Translations under genes and position numbers: made by a program
The notes under the pieces: model-generated
Seen by the model: only the letters and a program-made list of their open reading frames with translations
The model's database searches: none
What the model was told of the DNA's origin: nothing
Origin: Porphyromonas crevioricanis
Lineage (GTDB): Bacteria; Bacteroidota; Bacteroidia; Bacteroidales; Porphyromonadaceae
Length of the DNA: 64,000 nucleotides
Assembly (NCBI RefSeq): GCF_900167225.1
Contig: NZ_FUXH01000004.1
Coordinates: forward strand, 62,001 to 126,000
Direction: 5' to 3'
Part shown: piece by piece, positions 26,230 to 35,631 of the stretch
Layout of the letters: the number at the start of each line of letters is the position of its first letter
Numbering within the stretch: position 1 is the stretch's first letter

Positions 26230-27357
26230 CTACCTTTCTTCCTTCTGTAAGAAGCTCAACAGATATTCCTCCAGCTCTTCCATATAACGAGAGAATGTTT
26301 TGGGCATAAGCGATGGTTTTATTTCAGCCTGCCAGAGAGAAGTGGCCTCTATCCAACTCAACATCCGGCTCAAGGATCGGGTGAGATCATTTGTCTCAAA
26401 TGGAGAAAAAACTTCTCCATTATTCTGATTGATTAGCCCCACGCTTCCTGCAACAGTAGACACCAACGAAGGGAGACCAGACATGAGAGCCTCACAGGTG
26501 ACTGCTCCGAATAGCTCTCTACTGCTTGGCAATACAAAGCAGTCTGCCGCTGCATAATGAGCATATAGGTCTGTGCCTTCTTTCTTCCCAACGATATGTA
26601 TCCTTTTCGATAATTTCTCTTTTTCTACCAAAGTCGACAAATCCTTGACTTGTGGCCCATCCCCGACCAAAAGCAAATGCCAACGAGGATAGCTTTGTGC
26701 TAATTGAGAAAACGCAGAGATCAATGCCGGTAAGTTTTTTTCTTCAGCCAGGCGACCTACAAAGAGCAGTATTCGATCTTTCTCGGACAAGGTGTACTGT
26801 GCTCGTATTTGCTTGGCTTGAGGCAATGCTTGGAGCAATTGGGTATGAATAAATTGTTCATCCTGAACAATAGGCAGATAGTGACAAGGTAACCGATACT
26901 GCTGAGTATAGACATTCGTTACACGTGGGTCACAACAGATCAAACCGTCAGCGAGGTGGATAGAAAAATTCTTGAGAATATTTTGCTTTCGTTTATCGGA
27001 TAGAGTCAGATTGTCATCCACCAAACTAATCAGCGGTGCTTTGGTATATAAACTCTTACAGACAAACAGAATAGCTGTGATCAGGTTGATCTCGCTACAC
27101 AAGATCAATTGTGGACGAAGGTCTTTTATTAAAGAAAAAAGTTGAGATCTGAAATTTGCCGGAGCATGGCGTGGACAAGAGAGAATTCTGTAAGAGAAAT
27201 GTATTCGTTTTTGCAGCTCAGCATCATTAAATTGCTGTTCAAAAGGAGATGGATATTCAAAATAAATATGTGCATCAAAGCGGTTGTATAGTTCGTTGAA
27301 AAGTTCTATTCGGTAGGGAGCCAAGGCTCGATGTATGATCAATAGTCGTGGTTTCAT
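26230..27357 (-). CDS. Glycosyltransferase family 4 (GT-B fold)
   Basis: The 375-residue protein should transfer a sugar from a nucleotide donor onto a surface-glycan acceptor. The C-terminal donor domain shows FVGRLAEEKNLPALISAF, LLVGDGP and the acidic pair motif RELFGAVTCEALMSG typical of GT4. The N-terminal acceptor domain begins PRLLIIHRALAPYRIELFNEL. No signal or membrane span is seen, so it acts at the cytosolic membrane face. It follows the CDP-glycerol-transferase-like gene by 4 bases and is last in the flippase cluster. Confidence 0.87.
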   Translation of the reverse strand: MKPRLLIIHRALAPYRIELFNELYNRFDAHIYFEYPSPFEQQFNDAELQKRIHFSYRILSCPRHAPANFRSQLFSLIKDLRPQLILCSEINLITAILFVCKSLYTKAPLISLVDDNLTLSDKRKQNILKNFSIHLADGLICCDPRVTNVYTQQYRLPCHYLPIVQDEQFIHTQLLQALPQAKQIRAQYTLSEKDRILLFVGRLAEEKNLPALISAFSQLAQSYPRWHLLLVGDGPQVKDLSTLVEKEKLSKRIHIVGKKEGTDLYAHYAAADCFVLPSSRELFGAVTCEALMSGLPSLVSTVAGSVGLINQNNGEVFSPFETNDLTRSLSRMLSWIEATSLWQAEIKPSLMPKTFSRYMEELEEYLLSFLQKEER

Positions 27358-27361
27358 GGAT

Positions 27362-28675
27362 TTACGAAGCCGGATTTAATAGCTCATTTAGACGAGACAT
27401 AATTGATTGAGCTATGGATATTTCTGTATGAGGCAATACTAAGTGACGAAACGAGTCCCATAATTCGGAGCTTTCTACTTCTCTCTTTTCGGCCACGGAT
27501 TCCAAAAAGCGATCGATCTGTTCTTCTGAATCTGCCAATTGGTGTAGTTGGTATGCGAGCTTACCTATCTCATTGAGCTTTGGAGGAAGGCGATGGTTAC
27601 GACGAATGAACAGCACGGGATGTTGGGTTAGGAGGTATTCCACAGAAAAGGCTGCGCAATCGTGCACCATAGCAGCCGAATGAGCAAACAAATCGGCATA
27701 GGGTCCTAATTCCAGATAGCATCCTTCAGATTCATCCCAAAATTTGTAGTATTCATCCGTGCGTTCTCTACCCCATTGAGAATGGCGATACAACTTTGCT
27801 TTCAGGTGAGGATGTGGCTTAAATGCAAATCGCAAACGGCCAGCAAAGCGATGCGGTAGCGATAAGTAGTAATCAGACAGACGTAAGAAGTTTGACAAGG
27901 CAAAGCCCCATGATTCAATAGAATGGTGAGGAGCTAGAATTACCAGAGGTAAATCTTCGTGGTTTTCTTTTTTAGGGAGAGCTTCTCTTATTTCGTCATA
28001 AATCAGAGGACCGGAAGCATATCCATTTTCCACTCCGAAAAGAGAGTGCCTTTGATAGAGATCGGAGTCTATCTTGGAGCTGAGAAATAATTGCCAGCAG
28101 TAACCAAAATTGCGAATTTTGTGCCACTCTGCCCTTGTATCAAGCACATAGCCATAACGGGAATAACAAATCAAGCTGTGCTTATAGGTGGATGACATGC
28201 GGTACTGCTTGGGCAGTAACACATCGTAGGGAGTGATGTAGTAGATCAAATCAGGCGGACATTGCTTGGCTATATTGAGTAACTGCCCATCAGGAGATAG
28301 AGCTTCGATAGGAGTATAGCCCTTCTCTTTTAGCTTGGCCAAAGAGGTTTGATAGTTGTCTATTACTGCCGGGGTTAGCTCTTCAGAATATGGAGTGAGC
28401 AAAATAGCAGGTTCAAAATGAGCATTTTGCTCTAACAAGCGAAACAATATCCCTTGCTTCCACTGAGCTGCTACGGAAACAATAAATAGGACCCGGTAGT
28501 GGCTCTTTCCTTTTAATTGTCTGTATAAAAGATCAACATCCCGCCGAACTTGTCTAAAATGTCTGGGATCGACTAATCGCTCCCTAAGCCAGGCTTTCGT
28601 CTGAGTTATCACATACTGTACCCTTGGAGGGGAGATCTTATAGAGGAAAGAGGTAAAATGGCTAAGTCCTGCCAT
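27362..28675 (-). CDS. CDP-glycerol glycerophosphotransferase-like protein
   Basis: This 437-residue protein resembles TagB/TagF-type transferases in its C-terminal half. APHHSIESWGFA gives the first conserved His region, FAFKPHPHLK matches the family's KxHP element, and MVHDCAAFSVEYLLTQHPVLF resembles its TDYSS-type block with altered residues. The N-terminal half is divergent. In Bacteroidota such enzymes may add phospho-polyol or sugar units to surface glycans, but the donor cannot be read. It overlaps the flippase gene by 14 bases and precedes the GT4 gene. Confidence 0.65.
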   Translation of the reverse strand: MAGLSHFTSFLYKISPPRVQYVITQTKAWLRERLVDPRHFRQVRRDVDLLYRQLKGKSHYRVLFIVSVAAQWKQGILFRLLEQNAHFEPAILLTPYSEELTPAVIDNYQTSLAKLKEKGYTPIEALSPDGQLLNIAKQCPPDLIYYITPYDVLLPKQYRMSSTYKHSLICYSRYGYVLDTRAEWHKIRNFGYCWQLFLSSKIDSDLYQRHSLFGVENGYASGPLIYDEIREALPKKENHEDLPLVILAPHHSIESWGFALSNFLRLSDYYLSLPHRFAGRLRFAFKPHPHLKAKLYRHSQWGRERTDEYYKFWDESEGCYLELGPYADLFAHSAAMVHDCAAFSVEYLLTQHPVLFIRRNHRLPPKLNEIGKLAYQLHQLADSEEQIDRFLESVAEKREVESSELWDSFRHLVLPHTEISIAQSIMSRLNELLNPAS

Positions 28676-30182
28676 GATTTTTACATTTAAGGAGACGATC
28701 TACTACAGACTTAGCTTCCGGACTAATCCCACTAAAATAGATCGCACACAAACCGAAAAATCCTATTGGCAAAGAGCGTACCAGTATGTCAATCCAAGGA
28801 TTAGACATGCAGGGAACAACATAGTTGATTGCACACATTGCCGTAAAGATGCAAAGAGAAACAAATAAGTCCTTAGAAAAAGGACTGCATTTCATCTTCA
28901 GAGAAATCATCAATTGTTGTACAAAGTAGCTCAGGGCCGTGGTGATAAGAGTGGCAATTGCGGCACCTGATATCCCCAATATTGGGATTAGTAACACTTG
29001 CCAGAGGACACCCAGAAGGGTAACCCCGAGTGTATAGTATAGGTTCCAGTGGTAATATTTCGAACAACTCAATAACGAATTGCCATAGTTAAATGTAATC
29101 TCCAGCATTTTGGCCAGACCCAAAAACAGAAAGACCGATTTACCAGAAATATATTTTGCTCCATTGGGCAGAATCGCGTAGATACTATCAATATTGAATA
29201 GGACTAAGAGAAAAATAAAACCACCGGCTAGTACCTGATGCAAAGCTACCCTTTTGAACAAGTGATTGGCTTGAGACAAATCCTCCCTTTTCATGGAATC
29301 AGCCATGATTGGAGATGCAATATTGAGCATCGACCTGGATGGTATTTCTACGACTGCTACCATAAAAAAGGCAATCGAATAGATGCCGGCACTATCCATT
29401 CCTCCGGCGTCCAAAGCTCCGACCATAAATAATCCGAGTTGGCTACCTAGCTTTGTCCCAATCGAAGCTGATACATAGATAAAAGTGTAGCGTAGGAAAT
29501 TGCATCTTAATTCAGGGGTAATGTAGCTCCAATCGTGTTTTAGAGACAGACTGCCAAGACGGCCGATATAAGCAATAGAAAGGAGCATACAAAAGCCATA
29601 GCAGGATATGTATATACCTACCATGATCGGAAAGCTGACCCAACCAAGTGCGTAAACCAAATAGGTCCCGACAAGCAAGACTCGGAGTATGATCTCTCGG
29701 ATCAATTTCGGGACAGCTATGCGCATCAGCTGTACGGCATATAATTCAAAAACCAGCCAAAACAGGAGGAAAACCACCAATGGCACGACCCAATGAAAGT
29801 ATTGGACAAATTCCGGGCTATTGTCCATGTACATATCACAAATAGGTCCTCTCAGTAGATAATACAAAGGAATGATAACTACTAAGCCCACCAAAGAAAT
29901 GAGCAAAGCATAGAAAAGGAAGCCATTATCTCTTTCGGAGGAAGCTCTTGTCTGTTCTCCTGAATTTCGAAAGTAAGGATAGAAACGATAAATTGAAGAG
30001 TTGAGTCCCATCATCGCAAAGCTTGAAACTAGAGTGGCAGCTTGTAAGAGGACTTGTAACAAACCAATTTCTCCTGGCAATAAATAACGTGTCTGTATAA
30101 AAAAAGTCGAAAAGAAGCCGATGAGTGCTCCCAAATAAGTCACCGCTGTCCCTTTGATACTTTGACGAATTACAATCCCCAT
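28662..30182 (-). CDS. Lipid-linked oligosaccharide flippase (Wzx/MOP type)
   Basis: The 506-residue protein has about 12-14 hydrophobic helices and the MOP-superfamily opening KGTAVTYLGALIGFFSTFFIQ. It should move an undecaprenyl-linked glycan across the inner membrane. It starts a three-gene set with a CDP-glycerol-transferase-like enzyme and a GT4 enzyme, but no polymerase or ligase is nearby. Its start lies 9 bases downstream of the folK stop, so it probably shares that transcript. Confidence 0.87.
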   Translation of the reverse strand: MGIVIRQSIKGTAVTYLGALIGFFSTFFIQTRYLLPGEIGLLQVLLQAATLVSSFAMMGLNSSIYRFYPYFRNSGEQTRASSERDNGFLFYALLISLVGLVVIIPLYYLLRGPICDMYMDNSPEFVQYFHWVVPLVVFLLFWLVFELYAVQLMRIAVPKLIREIILRVLLVGTYLVYALGWVSFPIMVGIYISCYGFCMLLSIAYIGRLGSLSLKHDWSYITPELRCNFLRYTFIYVSASIGTKLGSQLGLFMVGALDAGGMDSAGIYSIAFFMVAVVEIPSRSMLNIASPIMADSMKREDLSQANHLFKRVALHQVLAGGFIFLLVLFNIDSIYAILPNGAKYISGKSVFLFLGLAKMLEITFNYGNSLLSCSKYYHWNLYYTLGVTLLGVLWQVLLIPILGISGAAIATLITTALSYFVQQLMISLKMKCSPFSKDLFVSLCIFTAMCAINYVVPCMSNPWIDILVRSLPIGFFGLCAIYFSGISPEAKSVVDRLLKCKNHGRT

Positions 30183-30191
30183 GGTAGGTTA

Positions 30192-30710
30192 CTACAAAGA
30201 GAAGTCTTTTATCAATACCGGTCTTTCATCAGACAGACGGTCGAGCGTATCTCGCAACTCAACAACTCGATACCCCAACGACGGATGAACCCAATCAGGA
30301 AAGAGTTCTGCCAATGGGTAAAGGACGAATGCTCTTTTGTGCATCTCAGGATGAGGTATAAATAACGTTTGAGGCGAACATACGTGCCATTCTTGCCTGT
30401 CATACAAAAGTAGATCTATGTCTATTATTCTGTCCGAATACTTTTTGTTTACACTCTTGGCTGTTCGCCCCATCTCTCGCTCCACCTTTTGCGTAAAGTA
30501 GAGCCAATCGATCAGGCTACGCTCTGTGTATACGAGTGCGACGGCATTGAGAAAATAATTGGGAGTGTCAAAATCCAACGGCTGCGTGCGATATACCGAA
30601 GAAACCTCAATGAGGCCATCTGCGTATTCACGAACATAGCCTACAGCTTGGGACAAAAAATTCAGTCTATCCCCTATATTGCTCCCCAACCCTAAACAAA
30701 GTGTACTCAT
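30192..30710 (-). CDS. folK: 6-hydroxymethyl-7,8-dihydropterin pyrophosphokinase
   Basis: FolK transfers pyrophosphate from ATP to 6-hydroxymethyl-dihydropterin, giving the substrate of FolP (encoded at 47636 in this window). The 172-residue chain shows LGLGSNIGDR at the N-terminus, SSVYRTQPLDF, the pterin/ATP-binding DRIIDIDLLLYD and PHPEMHKRAFVLYPLAEL. Length is slightly above the usual 160. It lies downstream of queA, separated by a hairpin. Confidence 0.94.
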   Translation of the reverse strand: MSTLCLGLGSNIGDRLNFLSQAVGYVREYADGLIEVSSVYRTQPLDFDTPNYFLNAVALVYTERSLIDWLYFTQKVEREMGRTAKSVNKKYSDRIIDIDLLLYDRQEWHVCSPQTLFIPHPEMHKRAFVLYPLAELFPDWVHPSLGYRVVELRDTLDRLSDERPVLIKDFSL

Positions 30711-30726
30711 ATAGCTTAGAAAACAT

Positions 30727-30756
30727 ACACCTCCCTCGCAGAGACGAAAGAGGTGT
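30727..30756 (-). terminator. Possible terminator between queA and folK
   Basis: Arms ACACCTC and GAGGTGT close a hairpin with additional TCG/CGA pairing inside. On the minus strand a short T-rich run follows. It may end queA transcripts or weaken read-through into folK. Confidence 0.4.
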
Positions 30757-30779
30757 AAGTGTACATCCTTTTTCTGTAT

Positions 30780-31829
30780 TTAGATGATCAATAGCGCATC
30801 CCCATATACACCAAAGCGATATTTCTCTTTGATGGCAACATCATAGGCATTCATCACATGTTCGTACCCACCAAAGGCCGCTGTCATCATCAATAAGATA
30901 GAGTATGGCATATTGAAGTTACTAATCATGGCGTTGGGCAAAGAGAAGTTGTAGGGAGGGAATATGAAAAGGTTTGTCCAGCCTTCAAATTCCTTGATGT
31001 GCCCATCTGTACTCACAGCCGTCTCCATGGCTCGCAAAATCGAGGTCCCAACAGCGCAAACCTTATGCCCACCATCTTTGGCCTTGTTTATCACTTGGCA
31101 AGCTTCTGCTCCAACAAACATTTGCTCACTTTCCATCTTGTGTTTGGAGAGGTCTTCCACATCTATCTCTCGATAGTTGCCCAAGCTATTGTGCACTGTG
31201 AGGTATGCAAAGCGACAATCTTTGATCTCCAAACGCTTTAGGAGCTGTCTACTAAAATGTAGGCTTGCTGCCGGAGCAATTACAGCTCCTTCTTCTTGGG
31301 CAAAAACACTCTGGAAACGCTCCTCATCTTCTGGCTCTGCCTCTCGATCCAAATACTTGGGGATCGGAGTTTCTCCAAAATCGAAAAGGACTTTTTTGAA
31401 CTCATCATGAGGTCCATCATAGAGAAAACGAAGTGTGCGGCCACGTGAGGTCGTGTTATCAATTACCTCAGCAATTAGGCTGTCATCCTCACCGAAATAA
31501 AGCTTATTTCCGATCCTTATCTTGCGAGCCGGATCTACCACGACGTCCCACAGTTTTTGTTGCTCATTGAGCTCTCGCAGCAAGAAGACTTCTATCTTAG
31601 CTCCTGTCTTTTCCTTATTGCCATAGATGCGAGCAGGAAAAACTTTCGTATTGTTGAATACAAAAGCATCATCCTTGTCGAAATAATCTATGATATCGGA
31701 AAACTGCTTGTGTTCGATCTCCCCCGTAGCCCGATGCAACACCATCATTCGAGACTCATCTCTAAAACGTGCAGGATACTTGGCAATCAGCTCTTCTGGG
31801 AGCTTAAACTTAAACATCGATAGTTTCAT
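30780..31829 (-). CDS. queA: tRNA preQ1(34) S-adenosylmethionine ribosyltransferase-isomerase
   Basis: QueA moves the ribosyl part of SAM onto preQ1 in tRNA to form epoxyqueuosine. The 349-residue protein has the classical opening [14 protein letters not shown], then [20 protein letters not shown], and [11 protein letters not shown], a divergent form of the TLHVGxGTF block. The C-terminal block reads [16 protein letters not shown]. It follows truB by 42 bases in a conserved Bacteroidota order ftsX-DUF3098-uppP-truB-queA. Confidence 0.95.
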   Translation of the reverse strand: MKLSMFKFKLPEELIAKYPARFRDESRMMVLHRATGEIEHKQFSDIIDYFDKDDAFVFNNTKVFPARIYGNKEKTGAKIEVFLLRELNEQQKLWDVVVDPARKIRIGNKLYFGEDDSLIAEVIDNTTSRGRTLRFLYDGPHDEFKKVLFDFGETPIPKYLDREAEPEDEERFQSVFAQEEGAVIAPAASLHFSRQLLKRLEIKDCRFAYLTVHNSLGNYREIDVEDLSKHKMESEQMFVGAEACQVINKAKDGGHKVCAVGTSILRAMETAVSTDGHIKEFEGWTNLFIFPPYNFSLPNAMISNFNMPYSILLMMTAAFGGYEHVMNAYDVAIKEKYRFGVYGDALLII

Positions 31830-31871
31830 ATGCTTTATTCTGTATTTTGGTCTGCGATATTTTTCTTTGTC

Positions 31872-32618
31872 TTATTTGCCGTCTTTCTCTTCTTTTGGGA
31901 GAGGTTCTACGTACCGTTTAAGCAGCTCATCCAACAGTTCTATCGGGTATGCATCTTCTATACGGTATTCACCAATACGAGTGCGCCTCAAAGCAGTTAG
32001 ATGAGCACCGCTGCCTAATGCTACGCCTATATCTCGAGCTAAAGCCCGTATATAAGTTCCCTTGGAACAAACCACCCGGATTATTATTTCGGGCAAATCA
32101 GTCGATAGGAGCTCTATTTCTTCGACAACCAACAAACGAGGCTTAAGGTTCACTTCTCGACCTTTTCTGGCCAGAGCATAAGCTCTTTTCCCATCTACTC
32201 TGATAGCGGAATAAGCCGGAGGAGTCTGCTCTATGATCCCCACAAACTTTGGCAATACTTCAGAGATTAACTGCTCGGTAATGTGCTCTGTAGGATATTC
32301 TGCATCTGGCTCTGTCTCCAGATCAAAGCTTGGAGTTGTCTGCCCAAGCTTAAGTGTAGCTATGTATTCTTTTTTCCCTTGTTGCAGAGTATCAAGTTGT
32401 TTGGTACAACGCCCGGTACAAATGATCATCAATCCGGTAGCCAATGGGTCCAAAGTACCGGCATGACCTACTTTGAGTTTCTTGACCCCAAGTCTCCGGC
32501 AAGCCCAATATCTGAACTTATTGACAAGATCGAATGAAGTCCATCGATAGGGTTTATCGAAAAGTAAAACCTCACCATCTTCTGTCAGATGCCACTTGCG
32601 ATCTTTTATATTATCCAT
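31872..32618 (-). CDS. truB: tRNA pseudouridine(55) synthase
   Basis: TruB isomerises U55 in the T-loop of tRNAs. The catalytic Asp lies in VGHAGTLDPLATGLM; other family blocks are LLFDKPYRWTSFDLV, QTPPAYSAIRVDGKRAYALAR and CSKGTYIRALARDIG. The start MDNIKDRKWHL at 32618 gives 248 residues. The in-frame extension to 32669 would run into the uppP end (32642) and lacks family support. The two genes are 23 bases apart. Confidence 0.95.
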   Translation of the reverse strand: MDNIKDRKWHLTEDGEVLLFDKPYRWTSFDLVNKFRYWACRRLGVKKLKVGHAGTLDPLATGLMIICTGRCTKQLDTLQQGKKEYIATLKLGQTTPSFDLETEPDAEYPTEHITEQLISEVLPKFVGIIEQTPPAYSAIRVDGKRAYALARKGREVNLKPRLLVVEEIELLSTDLPEIIIRVVCSKGTYIRALARDIGVALGSGAHLTALRRTRIGEYRIEDAYPIELLDELLKRYVEPLPKEEKDGK

Positions 32619-32641
32619 CGAAAAAGTCCTGTAAACAAACC

Positions 32642-33478
32642 CTATTGCAAATTGAGAGGTATACCACAAAGCATGAGTAGCAATATCAATGATCCCATAG
32701 CAATACGGTAGTAACCGAATGCACGAAATCCATATTTGGTAAGAAAAGAAACAAAGCCTTTGATAGCTAACAATGCAACAATGAAAGCCAAGATGTTACC
32801 GATCAAGAGAGTATCCATATGCTGCATAAATATCTCTTGCCCTCCTTCTTTGTACAGCTTGTAAATCTTTAGCAATGTTGCTCCCAACATTGTTGGTAAA
32901 GCCAGAAAAAAAGAAAACTCTGCTGCTGCCTTTCTGGATAGTCCCTGTTGCATTCCCCCCACAATAGTAGCCATGGAGCGTGACACTCCTGGCACCATGG
33001 CCAAACATTGATAAAGGCCTATAATAAGGGCTGAACGAGGAGTCGGCTTGGAGGAGTTGGATGAAGCAAACATCTTATCTACAAAAAGCATAAATACACC
33101 TCCCAATAAAAGTATCAAAGCTACAACCAGTACACTCCCAAGCATATGGTCTATGTATTTCTCAAATAGTAGCCCTAATATTGCTGCAGGTAAGACTCCT
33201 AAAAGGAGCAACCCATAGAAACGGAAGCGACTAAGCATACGAAGGACCGGCTGTGTCATTCCCGGAAGAGGCCTAAAATCAAAGAACCGTCTCCAATACA
33301 AGACTAAAACAGAAAGCATGGCTCCGAACTGGATAATCACTGTAAAAGCCTTTGTGTAGCTATCTGACTCCATTCCCATGAGGCCCTCAGCTAAAACCAT
33401 GTGACCAGTGGAAGAAACCGGTAGAAACTCTGTAAGCCCCTCTACTATGGCTAAGATTATTGACTGCAAAACTGTCAT
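32642..33478 (-). CDS. uppP: Undecaprenyl-diphosphatase (BacA family)
   Basis: UppP dephosphorylates undecaprenyl diphosphate in the inner membrane, recycling the lipid carrier for peptidoglycan and glycan synthesis. The 278-residue, multi-helix protein has the two signatures AIVEGLTEFLPVSSTGHM (residues about 11-28) and a second PGVSRSMATIVGGM (about 160). It lies between DUF3098 and truB. Its substrate pool is shared with the flippase cluster and possibly the PAP2 protein of this window. Confidence 0.95.
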   Translation of the reverse strand: MTVLQSIILAIVEGLTEFLPVSSTGHMVLAEGLMGMESDSYTKAFTVIIQFGAMLSVLVLYWRRFFDFRPLPGMTQPVLRMLSRFRFYGLLLLGVLPAAILGLLFEKYIDHMLGSVLVVALILLLGGVFMLFVDKMFASSNSSKPTPRSALIIGLYQCLAMVPGVSRSMATIVGGMQQGLSRKAAAEFSFFLALPTMLGATLLKIYKLYKEGGQEIFMQHMDTLLIGNILAFIVALLAIKGFVSFLTKYGFRAFGYYRIAMGSLILLLMLCGIPLNLQ

Positions 33479-33595
33479 AATCCTAAGATTACGAATGTGA
33501 AAACATCACTACACACGACTCCATCTTTCTTGAGAAAGAAAATGGGTCATGTATAGATTATTTGTCTAAAAATGAAACTTCTTTCAACAATATAC

Positions 33596-33841
33596 TTATT
33601 CTGGTCTCTCGGTGTTTTTCCTCGATGAATCGGAAGATGGCTTTGCCATAATAGCATAAGCCATGAGACTAAAGCCTGCGACACAGACAATAGGGGCTAT
33701 CACGATGCGACGTGTGGAAAAAAGCTCGGGATTAAAACTAACACCATCAGTTGGCGCTCCTCCCGACATCAGCACAAAACCCAATACTATCAGCAGAACT
33801 GAGACTAACATGAGCAGATAATTCTTCTTGTTGTACAACAT
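33596..33841 (-). CDS. DUF3098 family small membrane protein
   Basis: The 81-residue protein has two membrane helices (YLLMLVSVLLIVLGFVLMSG and ISAPIVCVAGF-like) joined by the family signature GGAPTDGVSFNPELFSTRRI. Its function is unknown, but the ftsX-DUF3098-uppP order is conserved in Bacteroidota, which suggests a link to the cell wall or division. Confidence 0.88.
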   Translation of the reverse strand: MLYNKKNYLLMLVSVLLIVLGFVLMSGGAPTDGVSFNPELFSTRRIVIAPIVCVAGFSLMAYAIMAKPSSDSSRKNTERPE

Positions 33842-33897
33842 AAGTATTTCGTTAGTTAATAATCTGGAATATCCTCCCCAACAAAAGAGTAGGAGGC

Positions 33898-34779
33898 TTA
33901 TATCAAATACATTTTACTGCCATCCATACGCACATAGCGTCTGGCAGCTCTGTATGCTGTGAATGCAGATACAAGGCTGCCAATCATCAGCAGAGTTACA
34001 GCAAGCATCCCCAGATCTCTAAGAGGAAGATAATTCCATAACATCGGTAATTGGTATTTGTCCAGAGCAAAAATGGCTGCGAGTAGGAGCAAACAGGCTA
34101 AGGTGGCACCAAACAGACCATCGAAAACACTGTGCCAAACAAATGGGCGTCGGATAAAAGCTGCAGAAGCCCCTACAAGAGAAAGAGTGCGTATCTGATA
34201 ACGCTTGCTGTAAATAAGCAAACGGGTAGTATTGTTGATCTGTATAAAACTGATGATAAGAAGAACAATAGCCAGTATGAGCAATATGCGCTCTGTGGCC
34301 TTGATCTTAGTATGTACGGTGTGGAATAGATCTTGTCTGTAGGAGAGTCTCTCTACGCTGTCCCAAGCCCTAATTTTGGTGTCCACGATTGGCAAACTGT
34401 CCGGATGTGCATACTCGGACTTTACATAGACTTGCATCTGCGGTTGCAATGGATTGTAGCCCAATACCATTACAGGGTCTTCGCCCAATTCTTTCCCTAA
34501 TTCCTCGGCTACTTCGTTGGCTGAGATGTATCGAATTCGTTGCACAAACGGCTCTCGTTCCATTTTGGTGCAGAGAGCCTTATTCTCCTCATCCGAATTC
34601 CCTTCTTTGAGCAGTATATTGAAAGCTATTTGCTCCTCTACTTCTTTCCGGATCGCATTACCAGCAATCTCTGCCAAGCCTAAGCAGCCGACAATGAATA
34701 ATACCATAGCAATACTGATAATACATAACAGATGTGTATGATAAAATGCTTTTGAACGGGTCTTTTTATGTTTTGTCAT
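33898..34779 (-). CDS. ftsX: Cell division ABC permease FtsX
   Basis: FtsX is the membrane subunit of FtsEX, which controls cell-wall hydrolases at the division site. The 293-residue chain has one N-terminal helix, a periplasmic domain of about 120 residues (KMEREPFVQRIRYISANEV), and three C-terminal helices with NNTTRLLIYSKRYQIRTLSLVGAS, the FtsX core. No ftsE is adjacent. The neighbouring MlaF-type ATPase is a different family, so FtsE must be encoded elsewhere. Confidence 0.9.
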   Translation of the reverse strand: MTKHKKTRSKAFYHTHLLCIISIAMVLFIVGCLGLAEIAGNAIRKEVEEQIAFNILLKEGNSDEENKALCTKMEREPFVQRIRYISANEVAEELGKELGEDPVMVLGYNPLQPQMQVYVKSEYAHPDSLPIVDTKIRAWDSVERLSYRQDLFHTVHTKIKATERILLILAIVLLIISFIQINNTTRLLIYSKRYQIRTLSLVGASAAFIRRPFVWHSVFDGLFGATLACLLLLAAIFALDKYQLPMLWNYLPLRDLGMLAVTLLMIGSLVSAFTAYRAARRYVRMDGSKMYLI

Positions 34780-34839
34780 TTGTCTTATTTCGATTTAGAT
34801 AGGGATCAGAAATGAGATTCATTCTAATCAAGACTCCTT

Positions 34840-35571
34840 TCAGGCCATTTTGGCTGCATTGATAAAACTCAGCAATACAGGGCTGTCGGTCTCGTCTATG
34901 GTTGCACTGCTTCCTTCCCATTCCTTCTTGCCCTTGCGCAAGAAAATGATTTTGTCGCCAATCTTACGTACAGAATTCATATCATGCGTGTTGACTATCG
35001 TGGTTATCCCAAATTCAGCCGTCAGACCATGTATCAATTCGTCTATCGTAATAGAGGTTTTTGGATCCAAACCGGAATTGGGTTCGTCACAAAATAGGTA
35101 GCGAGGTTCGAGTGCTAATGCTCTGGCAATAGCAGCACGTTTCATCATCCCTCCCGATATATCACTCGGGTACTTATGGCGGGCGTCAATCAGACCAACT
35201 CGCTCCAACAAATCCGTGGCTCTATCCTTACGTTGAGCTTTGCTCATCTTAGAAAGCATTTCCATCGGAAAGAGAACATTCTCCATTACTGTCATGCTAT
35301 CAAACAAAGCAGACCCTTGGAAGAGCATACCGACCTCCCTGCGAAGATTAAGTAATTCAGATTTCTGCATCTTCACCAAATCTCGGCCATCATACAGTAC
35401 AGCCCCCGATGTCGGTTCTATTAAGCCTATGACGCACTTGAGCAGGACGGTCTTCCCTGCCCCACTTCGGCCTATTATTAAGTTGGTCTTACCTGTCTCA
35501 AAAGTTATATTCAGGCCGTCGAGGACAGTTCTATCCTCAAATACTTTGACTAATTGTTTTACCTCGATCAT
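34840..35571 (-). CDS. mlaF: MlaF-type ABC transporter ATPase
   Basis: This 243-residue ATPase should power phospholipid transport between the membranes with the MlaE-type permease encoded just upstream. It shows Walker A GRSGAGKT, Q-loop LFQGSALFDSMTV, signature ISGGMMKRAAIARAL, Walker B YLFCDEPNSGLDP and the switch His in NTHDM. The SALFDSMTV and SGGM features favour the MlaF subfamily over FtsE. A substrate-binding MlaD-like gene is not in the window. Confidence 0.88.
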   Translation of the reverse strand: MIEVKQLVKVFEDRTVLDGLNITFETGKTNLIIGRSGAGKTVLLKCVIGLIEPTSGAVLYDGRDLVKMQKSELLNLRREVGMLFQGSALFDSMTVMENVLFPMEMLSKMSKAQRKDRATDLLERVGLIDARHKYPSDISGGMMKRAAIARALALEPRYLFCDEPNSGLDPKTSITIDELIHGLTAEFGITTIVNTHDMNSVRKIGDKIIFLRKGKKEWEGSSATIDETDSPVLLSFINAAKMA

Positions 35572-35631
35572 GAACTCCCCACTGATAGATGACTAAATAA
35601 GTTTTGCAAGCTCCCCGGAAAGGTCACAATT

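Noticed and set aside
34840-35571. FtsE, partner of the adjacent FtsX
   Set aside because: Signature and Q-loop residues fit MlaF, and the directly upstream gene is an MlaE-type permease.
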